Shown: positions 1 through 11,949, counted from the first letter of the stretch. The stretch is 64,000 nucleotides of DNA from Sipunculus nudus (GCA_026874595.1 CM049316.1:35285339-35349338); one strand, 5' to 3'. Notes: a model not told the origin generated them from the letters alone. Program-made: numbers and translations.

Positions 1-720
1 AGTTGTATAAACCCAACCAGAACTCAGTTATATCAGATCTGAAACTACAAAATATATAACAAGTGAGAAAGACTAAAAATTAACTGAAGTTAAATTTAAT
101 TAGTAATTAATTAGGAGATGTTTTCTTGTTTTCTTGAATCTTTCTTGGGTAGCGAGTGATGTAATGACATTGACATGGAGACGTCGCCATGATGGTAGAA
201 AACCAGTCATAGATACAAAGGCCTACAGTCAGCGGTCTGGCTTTCCTGATTTTAGTAAAAAATAAAACAATGCATCTAGCCGCGAGGGAAAAACATGGAG
301 CTTTTTATATAAAACGGGGAAAATATCAAGAATCAGTCAGAGATTCCATAGTGGCTCTTAAAATATTTCTAAACGTTATCATTGAATATCAATATTATTT
401 TATTGAAGTCCGCTAAAATTTTTTAATATTATAATAAACTAACAGGTCAATTTCAGAATGTAGGCTGCAATAAAGGAATCAGGAATGGCCTGATTATGCA
501 AAACACATTTCCCGACATTTTAATCAAAAATACGAAGTTAAAGGCCATTTCCATATGCATAAAACAGTAGAATAATTTTTTTGAGACAATGACGTCATAA
601 AAACCTCTCTTTGAGGCTGCTGGAATGCATCTATGGGCGGCCTTATGGAACTATATACTGCAACCTCCGCAATTGTCACCCCAACTTTTTTGCATGATGG
701 TTCGCTTGGCTGCTCTTTAA

Positions 721-757
721 ATACGCTCCCGAGACAGCGGAAATCTTGCGCTTTTAT
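721..757 (+). repeat. Fragment of dispersed repeat R1
   Basis: About 36 bases starting ATACGCTCCCGAGACAGCGG match the beginning of the longer repeat copies at 30955 and 48885, allowing for several substitutions. Only this short piece is recognisable, so it is a truncated copy or a chance-preserved remnant. Confidence 0.45.
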
Positions 758-1013
758 TTATTTATTTTATTTATACATATATTCTACCAGGATGGCCCAT
801 TCAGCATGTTCAGCTGTTTTGCGATGGGGTCCTGGAAATATCACAGAGAAAGCTTCTTACGGTAGCAGGCTTATAGGTACAGCTCTATGAGAAGAGCGAC
901 TCTTTAAAGAGAACCTGTAAGCTTATGCAATGCAGCGAGGTCGTGAGTAGTCCATCGTCAGTATATGAACCCATACTCGGAAACAGCCGGAGCCAGCATC
1001 AGCAAATTATTTA

Positions 1014-1070
1014 TTCATAATAATAATAATAATAATAATAATCATTATAATAATAATTATTATTATCATC
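1014..1070. repeat. (ATA)n / (TTA)n trinucleotide microsatellite
   Basis: A run of TAA units is interrupted by ATCATT and then turns into its complement (TTATTATTA). The tract can therefore fold on itself. It lies downstream of the lectin exon at 1336, on the 3' side of that gene. Confidence 0.9.
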
Positions 1071-1160
1071 AGCATATTGTGAAGGAGGCTTGTAGGTCTT
1101 GATACGTTTACTTACTGGTCAAGCATAGGTAGCGAGGTTGATGGCGGGAGTCAGATCACG

Positions 1161-1275
1161 GCAGTAGTATAAAAATAGTAGTAGTAGAAGTTGTAGTAGT
1201 ATTACTTACAATGGTAATAGTATCATAGTGGTAGTAGTAGTAGTAAAAGTGATCATAATACATGTAGTAGTAATG
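1161..1275. repeat. Imperfect (GTA)n triplet tract
   Basis: Blocks of GTAGTAGTA alternate with diverged triplets over about 115 bases. If the lectin gene continues to the left, this tract sits in the intron following the exon at 1336-1534. Confidence 0.8.
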
Positions 1276-1335
1276 CAGATATTTAAATCATCATCTTAAC
1301 CATATTCATCATTACTATATACACAATGAGCTCAC

Positions 1336-1534
1336 CCGTTGACATGTTGATATACGAGATCGTTTTCCTCTTGAGATGTTGGAACAAATATGCGGCTTAA
1401 AGTTCCCTCCCCCTCGCAAAAATACTTAGCTTGCTTCCAAGTTACCCCGGCGGTGGTTACTCCATCTGCAGGAGTGGAGCAACCAAAGGTGTAACAACGG
1501 CCATTTGAAGCTTGTGTCCACCCTGCCAGGCATG
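1336..1534 (-). CDS. C-type lectin-like protein, exon 2 (first half of CTLD)
   Basis: This 199 bp exon encodes the N-terminal half of a C-type lectin-like domain. Reading from the acceptor (TTAACAG at 1541-1535, minus strand) the protein runs T-CLAGW, then RCYTF, then VTWKQAKYFCEGEG, then IFVPTSQEENDLVYQHVN. This is the family order: CxxGW, a second Cys before an aromatic, W-x2-A-x2-FC-x2-G, then the hydrophobic strand and the E..V helix end. The donor after 1336 is CGG|GTGAGC (phase 2). The acceptor phase (1) matches the signal-peptide exon at 3226-3298 exactly, so the two join without shift. The second half of the domain (WIG, EPN/WND ligand-binding loop, last cysteines) was not found in 1-1335 and presumably lies beyond the window edge, so carbohydrate specificity cannot be read. 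Expected role: secreted sugar- or pattern-binding protein; molluscs have large expansions of such genes. Confidence 0.8.
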
Positions 1535-3225
1535 CTGTTAATGTAAAAATGTATAAACTGATTTTGAAAAATTAAGATAAACTTTGAATATAAATGTTGA
1601 TATTAAATATGAAAAAAAACAATGTTCAGATAAAAATATAATAAAATATTTGGTTTCTGATATTAGTATTACCAATTTTTGAAATATTTTAATTAAAACA
1701 TATAATATATTTTTGTAAAAGAGTTAATATAAATATTTGTAGTTAGCCATGAGAAATTAAATTTAATCCAAATGACAAATAAAAATTAAGCTTGATTTAT
1801 TTATAAGAAATAAACATTAATACAATATGTAAATATCCATGTTGTTAATGTGAAAGATGTCAATTAATATTGAAAATCCGTAATATTTTTATAAATATTG
1901 TAAAATTAATAAATATATTGATACGAAAAAAAATATGGTGGTTAGCTTATATTGATGCGATAATATACATGATAATATTAAAAAAATTGATTATCAATAT
2001 TAATAATGTTAATTGGTAAAATTTTAACAATTTGTATTGAGTAAAATTGTAAATGTAAGATAATGTTAGAGCAATTAGAATATTAAACTCTATTTAATTG
2101 GTAGATATAAATAAAGCTAGATTAATTGGTTACAAATACATATTTATGTATTTTTTATAAGATGTAAAATGTATTTGATTCATTATCTTGACATTCCTTT
2201 ACAGGATCGACATATTAGTGATATGTTATAAATAAATGAAAAATTTTATATTTTTATTTTAATTCATCGGTAAAATCGCAGCAAAGAAAGACGAATCCAC
2301 AAAATCGACAAAGAATGTGAAAAGTTCTCTACAGTGGTACTTAAATAATGTTAAAGACACAGACAACTTTGAAGAGTTTACACAAAATAAGAAAAAAAAA
2401 TCATTAATTTTATTAATACTGTTGCTGGCTTTATATTCCGGATAAGACATTTTATGAATAAACATGGATTGTTTCATGATAACACGTGTCGAAAACACGT
2501 ATACTGCGTTTATTAGACTTAACATATTGTTTAACCGGAAATATCTGTATGTTTTATTGGAAAGATTTGATGTTATACTGTTTTTATTATCTATCACGAT
2601 GGAATTAAAAAAGACACCCTGCTGTTTTATGTTAAGGTAATTAGTATAATTATACGTAAGAAAATACATATTGTATAATGAGTCATTATGCAGAAATTTC
2701 TATATTTGCGTATTAGAATATCATGATTATTACAAATGATGTATGACCAAAAGTGTACTAGTTTATCGTTATCAAAGATCAGAGAGAACTTACGTTTCGT
2801 GGAGAATATAATAATATATGTATAAAGATTATTCACAGCGTTTCTGGTCGAGAAATTCATCACTGTTATCCTGCATGCCTCAGGAAAATCATATCAAATA
2901 TAAAATCAGATAAAATATACATGTACATATGTTCATAACACCTGACACAGTATGGTCATATAATTGTCATGGCCTTGTGTTACTCAAAGCTTGATACTTT
3001 CTCCATTTAGAGAGTGGTGCAAGATACCATTTCAAATATAAAAGAATTCCATAAAGTCTTATATAAGCTCTTTATTTTTTTAATATATGTATCAACTTTA
3101 CATTTATTAATATCGCAACAATCTGTTTTATGAAAAGATAAATCGTATACGTTAAAAGTAATTATATTTTACAAGAAAAAATGCAACTTAAAAAAAGTGT
3201 TAGTCAAATAAAAGTCAACCCTTAC
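1535..3225 (-). other. Intron 1 of the C-type lectin gene, AT-rich
   Basis: This 1.69 kb intron has donor A|GTAAGG and acceptor TTAACAG on the minus strand. It is extremely A+T rich, especially 1560-2260. Short open frames inside it (for example 2259-2669 and 2627-2863, minus) have low-complexity Asn/Ile/Tyr/Phe composition and no domain character, so I treat them as chance. Confidence 0.65.
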
Positions 3226-3298
3226 TTGTATTCACATTGGGGACCACAACTGACAGCAACGCGCCAAGAAGAACACACAACTTTCTCCATTTGATCAT
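3226..3298 (-). CDS. C-type lectin-like protein, exon 1 (signal peptide)
   Basis: ATG lies at 3298-3296 on the minus strand. The exon encodes 24 residues starting MIKWRKLC, then a hydrophobic VLLGALLSVVV core, then PNVNT. This is a typical secretory signal: basic n-region, about 11-residue h-region, polar c-region, with cleavage likely near the VVP/NVN boundary. It ends A|GTAAGG in phase 1 and fuses in frame with the CTLD exon at 1534, giving ...NVNTTCLAGW. The coding length (73 bp) and the matching splice phase are the main evidence that this is a real first exon. No TATA box could be assigned upstream. Confidence 0.75.
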
Positions 3299-5300
3299 AT
3301 TTTATTACAGCAGCAATCAAAAATACTCAGAGACACACCATGATATTTTATCCTCCAATCCTTCACCAATTGAGAAATTACAATTTCCAAAACGTTAATA
3401 AATCCAGGTACAGGTTATGATTCCTTTGCTTGTTTTCCAGATTTATGCAGAAAATCTCTGTTTGAAATTTATATTCAGACTATGTTTATGTTTACATCCA
3501 ATATTCACCTTTGATAATGCCGCTGTGCTGCTGAGACTGGCTTCTACTGCTGGAGAAGCTGCTACAATGAGGCGGCTATCGCCAGCCGGAACAGTCGCAG
3601 GCGAAACAATCAATATACAGACAATGATACTTGGGACAAACAGACAACGGATGACAGAGTCAAAAACCGTGCCATGTATTAAATGGCCCATTTACATGCG
3701 GTGTACAGGAAAGAGCTTTTCTCGAAAGTTGTGTGCTCTTTGTCTTGGCAAAAAAGTCACCCTTTTCAGCGCTTTGGAATATACTAGCGTGTTTTATATA
3801 ATCTATACATGACCTTCGAACAAGCAGTAGAAACCTGTCAATTGATTACGCGTTCTTTTCAAGCGTTTTCTGTCAATCGAATCACGGGAATATATAATTT
3901 ATTATTCTTGCACCGGAAACACTTTCTCTTTTGTATTTGTGTAAAAGGTTCCGCTTTCCCTTGGATGGTTTTATACGAATCCTGTGAAAGGTTACACCCA
4001 ATTGAATTGAAACGAAGGGTTCAATGGGGAAAATCTCCGCCTTTTTGCTTTTATTTTATTTCAAAAGGCTAAATGACTGAGTGACTCCGTGTCATTTTCA
4101 TGAACGCTAAACTAATAAAATATTCTTTTCGTGAGGGTCTTTTATAGATAGGAAATCTCAATATCAGCCCCGTCAGGCCGGTCTTAGGGTTTGTGCTTTT
4201 TATTTGTTCGTATATTCTTTTGTACATACCGGATTAATGTTCTTTTACTTGCGTAGTTATTTTAACGTTGGAGTCGTTTAGACTGGTCTTTGACTGGGTT
4301 TCGTTAACCTTATTATATTATAAGCCCACCTTTACTGGTCAGACAACGCAGCCGGAATCGACTCAGTCTCTTTGTCCATAACACTTCAAACTTGTGGCGA
4401 TATGATAGAGGCAATAGGCCTCCCGGTATTGTATTGAGTTTACTACAACTGATTGCTTAAAAGTTCAGTTAATATAGTCATTGGTATCAATTTTAATAAA
4501 TACATATTCTAATAACTAATCGCAAAAAAGGAACCCCGTGAAACTCTGAAAAATCAGAATTACGCTAAATTACAGCCCCGCAGATATGGAGGCAAACACT
4601 TTGACAGTATGAGTTATATCTGTACGTTGAGAAGCACATAATATTTCAACAGAGACTTGTATTTACTTCGGGAGGGGAAAAATCTTAAAACGGTTAAAAC
4701 ATGTTTTATACTGAATCAGGCATTGTTCTTAAGAATATAACGCGTCTAAAGCTACACCGGAGATAAAAGAAAAATAACAACGTAAAGCTTCCGACAACAG
4801 TCGGCTGATTTGACAAATTAAAATATATATGCTATTTATAAATGAAAAAAAAAATATTTTGTAGGTCTTACATTTTCTAAATATAATTAAAATAAGAACA
4901 AACTACGTGCATGTCGTTTCCTTATTCTCCCGTTATTTTCCCCAGGAAGCATACGCGTGCTACATGTCCAGCAGGAACACTTTTCCAACATTGAGACAAT
5001 TATTCCAGTTACTATGAAGGACAACTGCCGAGCAAAGCGGCACAGGGATCTGTGCAATTAAGCTAACCTACCTCTTTTTGACAAATTACCCTCGTTTCTT
5101 CATTTATGAAATGCTGGCTTAGTAGGTCAACTCCCTACATTTCATTAACATTTTATTAACTTAATTGGTTTACATTGTCAAATGTTGTTAGACATGCAGA
5201 CAGTTACAAACAGTATTTTTTTAGATATCCAAGTCAATAATAATATGAAACTTGATCGAGTACGTAATTTCATACGCGATTATAAGACTGGGAGCCAATG
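3299..5300. other. No recognisable gene; upstream region of the lectin gene
   Basis: Upstream of the lectin start there is unannotated AT-rich sequence. Open frames at 3417-3812 (plus) and 3443-3691 (minus) overlap each other and resemble no family. Promoter elements for the lectin gene are expected near 3300-3450 but none could be identified with confidence. Confidence 0.5.
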
Positions 5301-5314
5301 AGGTGTTTGCCCTG

Positions 5315-5595
5315 CCCCCCCCCCCCCCCCGGGGCAATTTTCTACACTATGATTTTCTCAAACCCTGATGCCTATAGGTCATTTTTCTGGTTTCTACAAT
5401 CTGGCCATTGGGCTTTTTGGAAGTTACGGCCATTTTTCAAAATGGTCGCCGCAGTAACCTTGAAAATCTTATTTTTCTCATATTTCGGCTAATATCGGTC
5501 ATAGGGCTGTTATCTTGGTGTCAAACCATACATTTTCAAGGGTAAGGAATCCCATGAAAATGTTGAAAACCACAAATTTTCACTTTGGATGTACC
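5315..5595 (+). repeat. Left arm of a ~270 bp inverted repeat pair (IR-L)
   Basis: From the poly-C tract through ATTTTCTACACTATGATTTT, AAATGGTCGCCGCAGTAACC and AAATTTTCACTTTGG, this stretch matches the reverse complement of about 10105-10400. Conserved blocks occur in the same order. The two arms bracket the pseudogene at 5690-9465. The arrangement could be the subterminal repeats of one large mobile element, or two unrelated insertions of one repeat in opposite orientation. Confidence 0.7.
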
Positions 5596-5689
5596 TCAGG
5601 GAACATACCTAAGAATTTTACTTTTTCACTAATTTCGTAACAAAAAAATGCTAAAATATATTGAAACACACCTTTTTATTTAGTAATTG

Positions 5690-8600
5690 ACTTTTTTTGC
5701 CGGTACCGGTATCAAATAGCACTGTATTCTGCATTTGGTTTATATATCTTAATAGCAAGATATACACAACAGTGTCTTGAGATCTCACTATTATGGTGCT
5801 TTCCGGCGAGCTGTTACTGATATCAAGACAGCGGAGGATGATTCTAGTATCTGCCTCCTATAATGATGATAATGATTCAATTGGACATGTAAGGATATCG
5901 ACACCGTCTTCACTTGTAAGGCAGAAGCTTTCTTCCCTGTAACTTAGAAGCATATTTCTGAGGTTTCCACTGCTGAAATATCAGGCGTATCAACTGAGTC
6001 TTCTTCTGTTCATTTGACTCCAAGAATGTTGGAATAGTCCCACGTCGTCGACGCTCATATGACTTGATGGAATATGGATGATATGTGTCAGTTACAAAGT
6101 CAATCCGATTAGTTTTGGGTAGCTGGTTAAATATAACCTCTGCCACCTCTTCAAACGTGTCCGGTATGGCAGTTAAACTTTGAATGACAGCATTGCCATC
6201 AATCACAGAAATCACATTCTCCTATGGACGGCTGCTCACGGGTTCAGATGAGGATTCTATATGATGGAGTAACTTTGCCTTGTCTGTCTTGACTGGCATA
6301 CCGAGGCCCGAGGGAAAAGGCCAGCGTCATTTGGAGGTCATTGTTATGCTCGACAGCCAGGAGAACTAGTTTTCCAAAGATGTTTCGTGCTGCCCTAATT
6401 TGAGCAATCTTATTTTGGGAGCTTTTCACATTTAGCTACTTAGCAGTAGCGAACGTTTTCAGTTTGTTTCTTTTTATTGGGTCATGAAAAGGAAAAGATT
6501 TCTCAATGAGCCGTTGATTGATAAAGTCGTCCAACTGTTGATTCCTAACATCTGTTGCAGTTAGGAGAGCATTAGCTACTTCACCTTTTGCAGGCACACC
6601 CGAAGATAGGCAATATAGCTCATCTCCACTGTTGTCATGCTGAAATGGATTGATAAAGTTCCATATTGCTGCAGTGACCCTTTGTACACCTTCTTCACTG
6701 CCCTTTATTAGGACAGGTTTCAAGTCAATGTGTGCTGATAACTCTCCAGAAGTCATGTCTGTCATCTGAAGTGTTGCTTCGACGTACTTTGCTCTGTGGT
6801 GGCGGATCATACACCATCTAAAGTAGACAGCATAGTTTCGACTGAAGCCAATAATGCCTCATTGGCATTTAGCATGCCGATTAATCGTCTGTTCTATGGT
6901 TATGTCCACAGCATTTCTTGAACTTGGTACGGAGGATCTTGAGACACTAAGCTCATTGTTCTTCAAAAGCTCTGTTGATCCTGGATGACTATTTGGAAAA
7001 TTCATTAGGGTCATTAGGTACACCGGAACATATCTGGCATAGTTGTTGTGGTCAAAGTTAAACAACAACGGGCATAGCCTGTAAAGACAGGCAATGTGTA
7101 GATCCAAATCATTTTCCTTCGCAGCTCTGATCAATGTCAGTATTAACTTGATTATGTCCATATACTGCAACCAGAACTGAGCTGTTTACCCTGCTGACCA
7201 TTTCTAATTGCTGTCTTAAAATGTTGGTATTGGCTGAAGTAAGTCTTGAAATCTGCGGAGTCTTCTACCTTTTTCAAATTATCTGCATTTGGACCCTTAG
7301 CAAGGCCATTTATTAATCGTGATGTCTCATCTGCAAGGCTAGTCAGCGGTTCTGTTTCTTCGAACATATGCAACAGCTGCCTTTCTAGAGCTTCACTTAC
7401 CAGATTACGTACACGGAGTGTACGATTGTAATGCTTTCCAGACAATACTTTGTCAAGTGACCCACTAGCACAAATTCTTGACTCAATTATGATTTCTGCA
7501 AGACCACTGCCCTCCATCATCTTACCGACACTACCAAATATAGAACAGATTGGGTGGTGCACACTCATTCTATCTATGACCTTACCAAGGTGGTCAGGAT
7601 ATTGCCATACCAAGGAGTATGCTTTTTTACCGACTGCTAAATCAAATGATGTCACAATTGCATACTATTGTCTAACTTCATTACTGGCAGCCAATGACGT
7701 ATCCAGTATGTGCTGTACTGTTAAACTCTCATTAATAGAAACATTTATTGGGGCCATATACTCAACAACTGACAGACTGCTTTCTGATTCCAGAGCAGTA
7801 AGTGAGAAATAACCAGACCAGGATGGTATTGTCTGCATTTCAAACGATTTCCCAATGTCTCGACATAGAAAATATGCAAAATTTTACGGTCTGATTGAAA
7901 TTAAAGGTTTGTTAAAAAATTGTCAACCTTTATGTTTGGCTAAGCCTTGTTTTGGCATAGCGTGGGCTTATCTCAACCTCCTGTGGCATCACGGTTCTTT
8001 CTTTTGTTTTAGGTATTGGTTCATTCTGATGCACAGTTGTCGATGGGGAAACATCACGAGTTAAATGTGTGGTACCAGACCCAGATAGGGTCTCTTCATT
8101 CAGGTCAACATTATCCTAGCACATGTGTAAGAATGCTCTCTAATCTAGTGATACGTTATGTGGTAACACAGAATTTGATGCTGTTACAGAATTTCAAAGT
8201 ACAGTTTCCAGTTCCATTGTACGTGTGTATGATTGAACATGACCATAACGGTTAAGGATGGTAATGAACTCAGCATTTCCTGTTAGGTGTCAAACTGTCA
8301 TAGGCAGGATTACGGCGTAACAAAGGTCTTGGGCAATTGATGAGGACAACCGTTCAGATTTACTGGAAATTTCTTTACCTGACTCACCAGAAATAACATA
8401 CCGGAGGAAGGTTTTCACTATATCTGGTGGTTTACATTGTCCAGATAGGAGCCAAGCAGATGATGGTAGCCCTGGCATTGGGGAAGACTCTAGTTTAGCT
8501 TCATTGATATATCGTCTGAGAATCATTGCAGCCTCTTGGAGACGCCGCTGATCTGATGCCGCAAGCTCAAACGCATTTCAATAGCCTGACCTTCAACATC

Positions 8601-9465
8601 CGCTGCATAGACAAGTTCACTTTTCAAACTTTGTTACCAAAAGCGAATCTTATAACCAAAGTGTTTCATAAGTTTATTCTTCAGCTTGTACATTTTGTAG
8701 TTTTCATTGTGCACCGTAGGGTGTTCGTCTAAGAGGTATGTGAGGTATCTTTCACGCAACATGGTAAGCCGTTCCATATTTTGGTTAACCATTATATGCT
8801 GTTTGACGTGAACACATATATAGCGAAAGGTATCTTCATGTGCTTTGTGTGACTTAGTCGACTCAGAGTCTTCATGTGGTTCATGCCTTTCTTGCCTCTT
8901 GGATATAATTCCTTCTACAAGGATTATGATAATGCACTTCCCTTGCAACTAAGTTTTGCCCACTAACTTTGCATAACATCTCCTCATCATTTTTTTCTGT
9001 TGCAGATAACTTGATAGCTTCTTCGGCACACTTAGTAACACATTTCACCAATGATTGTTTAGTGCCTTTAACTTTTACAGTTTTCTTGTCACAAAATAAG
9101 CATTTGTCTGATGGAAACAAGGGGATGCTGGAGGTTTCCGTAGAAGATTTTCTTCTCTTGGAGGTGCCTGGCCAATTGCAATCATCTGTTTTAGTTTCAG
9201 TAACATGGGAACGCTTTGTTAATCTACAAATGTTTGTGAAGAGTCGATAGCATTTTGTATGAGTTCTATGTATCGCAGTATTCAGTTTATTTGGTATATT
9301 GCTTGATATTTCTGGCAATCAGTATTTTTCATTTGTTTGTGCCAACCTTTCCTCAGCAATGTCTTTAATCTTTTGGTAAGTATGCATAGTTAAAGCTGTA
9401 ATTTTGTCATCATGTGTGGTCTTAAATGAATGACACAAATTTCTCCAGTACCGCTCGTGATTGCC
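5690..9465 (-). pseudogene. Broken gene of a large Cys/His + PIN-like nuclease family
   Basis: A 3.8 kb minus-strand coding region, reading from 9465 down to 5690, is broken by stops and frameshifts but keeps one continuous protein order. Segments: an N-terminal alpha region (in-frame TGA near 9330); HRTHTKCYRLF (~9260); CLFCDKK...HYHNPCRRNY zinc-like Cys/His region (~9100-8890); frameshift near 8900; LLDEHPTVHNENYKMYKL; AADVEGQAIE and AASDQRRLQEAA (~8600-8540, shifted); IPSWSGYF...SVVEYMAPINVS (~7830-7730); TAG near 7670; TSFDLAVGKKAYSLVWQ onward (7655-7152); DLDLHIACLYRL (~7100); MIRHHRAKYVEATLQ to PIKRNKLKTF (6810-6440); ISVIDGNAVIQ (~6210); RIDFVTDTYHPYSIKSYERRRRG (~6120-6050). Below 5900 it continues as SLSS*EADTR...IIVRSQDT...FDTGTGKK. 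I recall this order from uncharacterised, often multicopy cnidarian and bivalve proteins. The C-terminal acidic motifs resemble a PIN/XPG-I nuclease core. Function and mobility are unproven; this copy is certainly dead. Confidence 0.75.
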
Positions 9466-9633
9466 GCCTTGGCTTGGTGGAGTGCTTGAGCGTAACTGGC
9501 TGTTCCATGGTCGACTACCTTACCTGACCTAAGGTCATATATCTATACGTCAGATTTGGACCAAGCTATAACATGGTGTATATGACAATTGAATCTGCAA
9601 TGGCTAAAGGGGAAATTTAGAGCTCTGCAAACG

Positions 9634-10030
9634 TGATGGACGGACCGACAGACGCACGAACGGATGGACGGAGGCGATTTCAATAGTCCCTCCTAATACT
9701 TTTCGGGGGGACAATTATTAAAATATTTTAAAGGGAAACCTTATTTTAGAATGAAAATGTGACGGACGGACGAACCGACGGATGGAGGCGATTTCAGTAG
9801 TTCCTCACACAACTGGGCGGGGACAATTATTAACATCTTTTAAAGGTAAGTTGAAATACAGGTACATGTAATTGTTATTCTACCTTATTTAAGAATGCAA
9901 GTTTTCGTAATGGACGGACGGAAGCAATTTCAGTAGTCCCTCCCAATACTGGGAGGGGTACCACCTTTAAAGGTAAGTGGTAAGTACAGGTACGTATTTC
10001 TTTTTATACCTCATTTTAGAATGAAGTTGC
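9634..10030 (+). repeat. Three-copy tandem repeat, ~125-150 bp units with (GACG)n starts
   Basis: Units begin near 9634, 9761 and 9911. Each has GACGGACGGA-like tetranucleotide runs, then GGCGATTTCAGTAGTYCCTC, then GGGGACAATTATTAA or a shortened form, then TTTAAAGGTAAGT and TTATTYTACCTTATTTAAGAATG. The third unit lacks part of the middle. The array lies between the pseudogene and the right arm of the inverted pair. Confidence 0.8.
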
Positions 10031-10104
10031 AAAGACAAGCACAGCAATAAAGTGTATGGAGGTTTAAAATACGCAATACACAAATATTGTAGACTTTTTA
10101 AAGA

Positions 10105-10400
10105 TAAAATCAAAATGAGTACCCCCAAAGTGAAAATTTCTACTTTGAAATGTGTTCAATAGATGCCTCAGCATCGAACATGTTTGGTTTGACCCCAACA
10201 TTAATTGTTTATGACCACTGGGAGCCAAGATATGAGCAAAATAAGTTTTCAAGATTACCGCGGCGGCCATTTTGGAAAATGGCCGTTATTTCTTAAAGCC
10301 CAAATGGCCAAATGGTAGAAAAAGGGAAAATGCTCTACAGGCGGGGGGGGGGGGGGGTTCAGAAAATCATAGTGTAGAAAATCCCCCTTGGGGGGAGAGG
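10105..10400 (-). repeat. Right arm of the ~270 bp inverted repeat pair (IR-R)
   Basis: Reverse-complement partner of 5315-5595, with matching blocks CCAAAGTGAAAATTT, GTTTTCAAGATTACCGCGGC, GGCCATTTTGGAAAATGGCC and AAAATCATAGTGTAGAAAAT. Poly-G tracts replace the poly-C of the left arm. GGCCATTTTGGAAAATGGCC is itself a near-palindrome. Confidence 0.7.
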
Positions 10401-10449
10401 TGGGGTTATGGTAAGGTCAAGGTCTATATAGGGGGGGGGGGATTGAATT

Positions 10450-11675
10450 TAAGATCTCGACAAATTTGTTCAACAAACGTATGAACTGCGTCACAGGAAT
10501 TGTGTCTTCAGTGCAGAAAAATATAGAGTAACTTCAGGGAACCGCGCGTGCGCAGAGTGGTTGATGAGTGCGGAAGCAATATCGATTACACAGTTTGAAA
10601 CATAATAACAGAATAACAGAGATTACACTTCCAAAACAGGATACCAAAAGAAACGATTAGCTTTTTGTTTTCATGTATTTTGTGTTTGATGTGATCAAGT
10701 TCACGTGCAATTGATTTCGTATGCATCAGGCCTTGGCCCCCAGATCCCGTTACACGTCCCGCTGGCGACGAGGACTCTCATACGACAGGTAATAAAAGCA
10801 CCTTCTCTTTGTTAACTGAGAAGAGAACTATAACCAGGAACCAGCGTCGTAATGAAAACACCTCTCTACCAATCAGCCTAATGGGTTAGAACAAAAGTAG
10901 AATTGCTGACATGATAACCTGGATAAAAACATAAGTAAAAAAGGAAATGCTGCCATGGATCCGGGTATCGTTTTGCATTGTGTTGCAGTCTGTTTGACGG
11001 GTGTTAAGAGGCCGCTTTGTACTGTGAATAAACCAGACGTATTGAACTAGTCATAATGTAAATCATATGCACCAGCAATATGTATAGGTAACCCCATGCA
11101 CTGTCACAATATAAGTTTTTATTTCGACTGTTCAGTATTTAGTCGAGAGATATACAAGTAGAAAATGAAAAGACATTATAATACATTGGTATTATATGCA
11201 AGAAAACAGGAGGGCGTTAACCCTTTATGATTGTACAGTGAGCTGGTATTTTTAAGAGCAACTAGAGAATGGGGACCCGTTGGGTCCCGTTGCAGAGTAA
11301 AGGGGATATTTCCACGTAGTGTGTCCTCATCACGGTAAGGTAGAGAACTCCTCAAACCCGTAAGATAGCGACGTTTGGTGGTCGATACGGAACCAATTAT
11401 TTATGTCTTTGTGTTAATGGGTGAAGGTCAGCAGTTGCGAGGTTGAGAGTGGTGTGATGTTGTGCGACAGACTTGTAATGTGATGCTGCCGAGAATTCAA
11501 ATGTGTGCAAGTGTAAAGGCCAAACTGGTATGCAAGTTAGGGCATGTGACTTACGCTGATAGCAAAACTGGCTCTGTTACGGCCCCTATTGTAATGACAT
11601 TCCATATTGTAATAATTATTGTCTGTGAGCATGATTACGGTTATAATAAAACCTGTGTTATTAAATATGTGTATA
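10450..11675. other. No recognisable gene
   Basis: Mixed-composition DNA. The open frame at 11462-11743 (plus) runs into the CA/TA microsatellite and is a chance frame. GGGACCCGTTGGGTCCCGTT near 11272 is a short palindromic duplication. Nothing else could be named. Confidence 0.5.
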
Positions 11676-11676
11676 C

Positions 11677-11678
<2 letters not shown>

Positions 11679-11729
<51 letters not shown>

Positions 11730-11731
11730 AG
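11679..11731. repeat. (AC)n(AT)n compound microsatellite
   Basis: About 14 AC units are followed directly by about 12 AT units. It flanks the left side of the dispersed repeat at 11735-11862. Confidence 0.95.
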
Positions 11732-11734
11732 GTA

Positions 11735-11860
11735 GAGTTGTAAAGTGCTCTATGGCCTACAGACTAGGCCAGAGCGGTATAAATCTGAAGAAAAACAACA
11801 CTGTAAATTCACAACAGTCTGTTTCACGGGATTGACTCGATCATCAGGTGAATGTAGTTA

Positions 11861-11862
<2 letters not shown>
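11735..11862 (+). repeat. Dispersed repeat R2 bounded by TA microsatellites
   Basis: This 128 bp segment includes CTCTATGGCCTACAGACTAG, AAACAACACTGTAAATTCAC and ATCATCAGGTGAATG. Its reverse complement matches 59091-59188 in a collagen intron, which also lies between two TA tracts. A mobile element that carries or seeds TA microsatellites is the simplest reading. Confidence 0.75.

Positions 11863-11946
<84 letters not shown>
11863..11946. repeat. (TA)n microsatellite
   Basis: About 40 TA units with one ATTT interruption. Both strands give meaningless Tyr-Ile open frames. Confidence 0.95.

Positions 11947-11949
<3 letters not shown>

Noticed and set aside
7246-7812. Plus-strand open frames of 60-120 codons.
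   Set aside because: They are antisense shadows of the minus-strand pseudogene, whose sense frame has the recognisable protein order.
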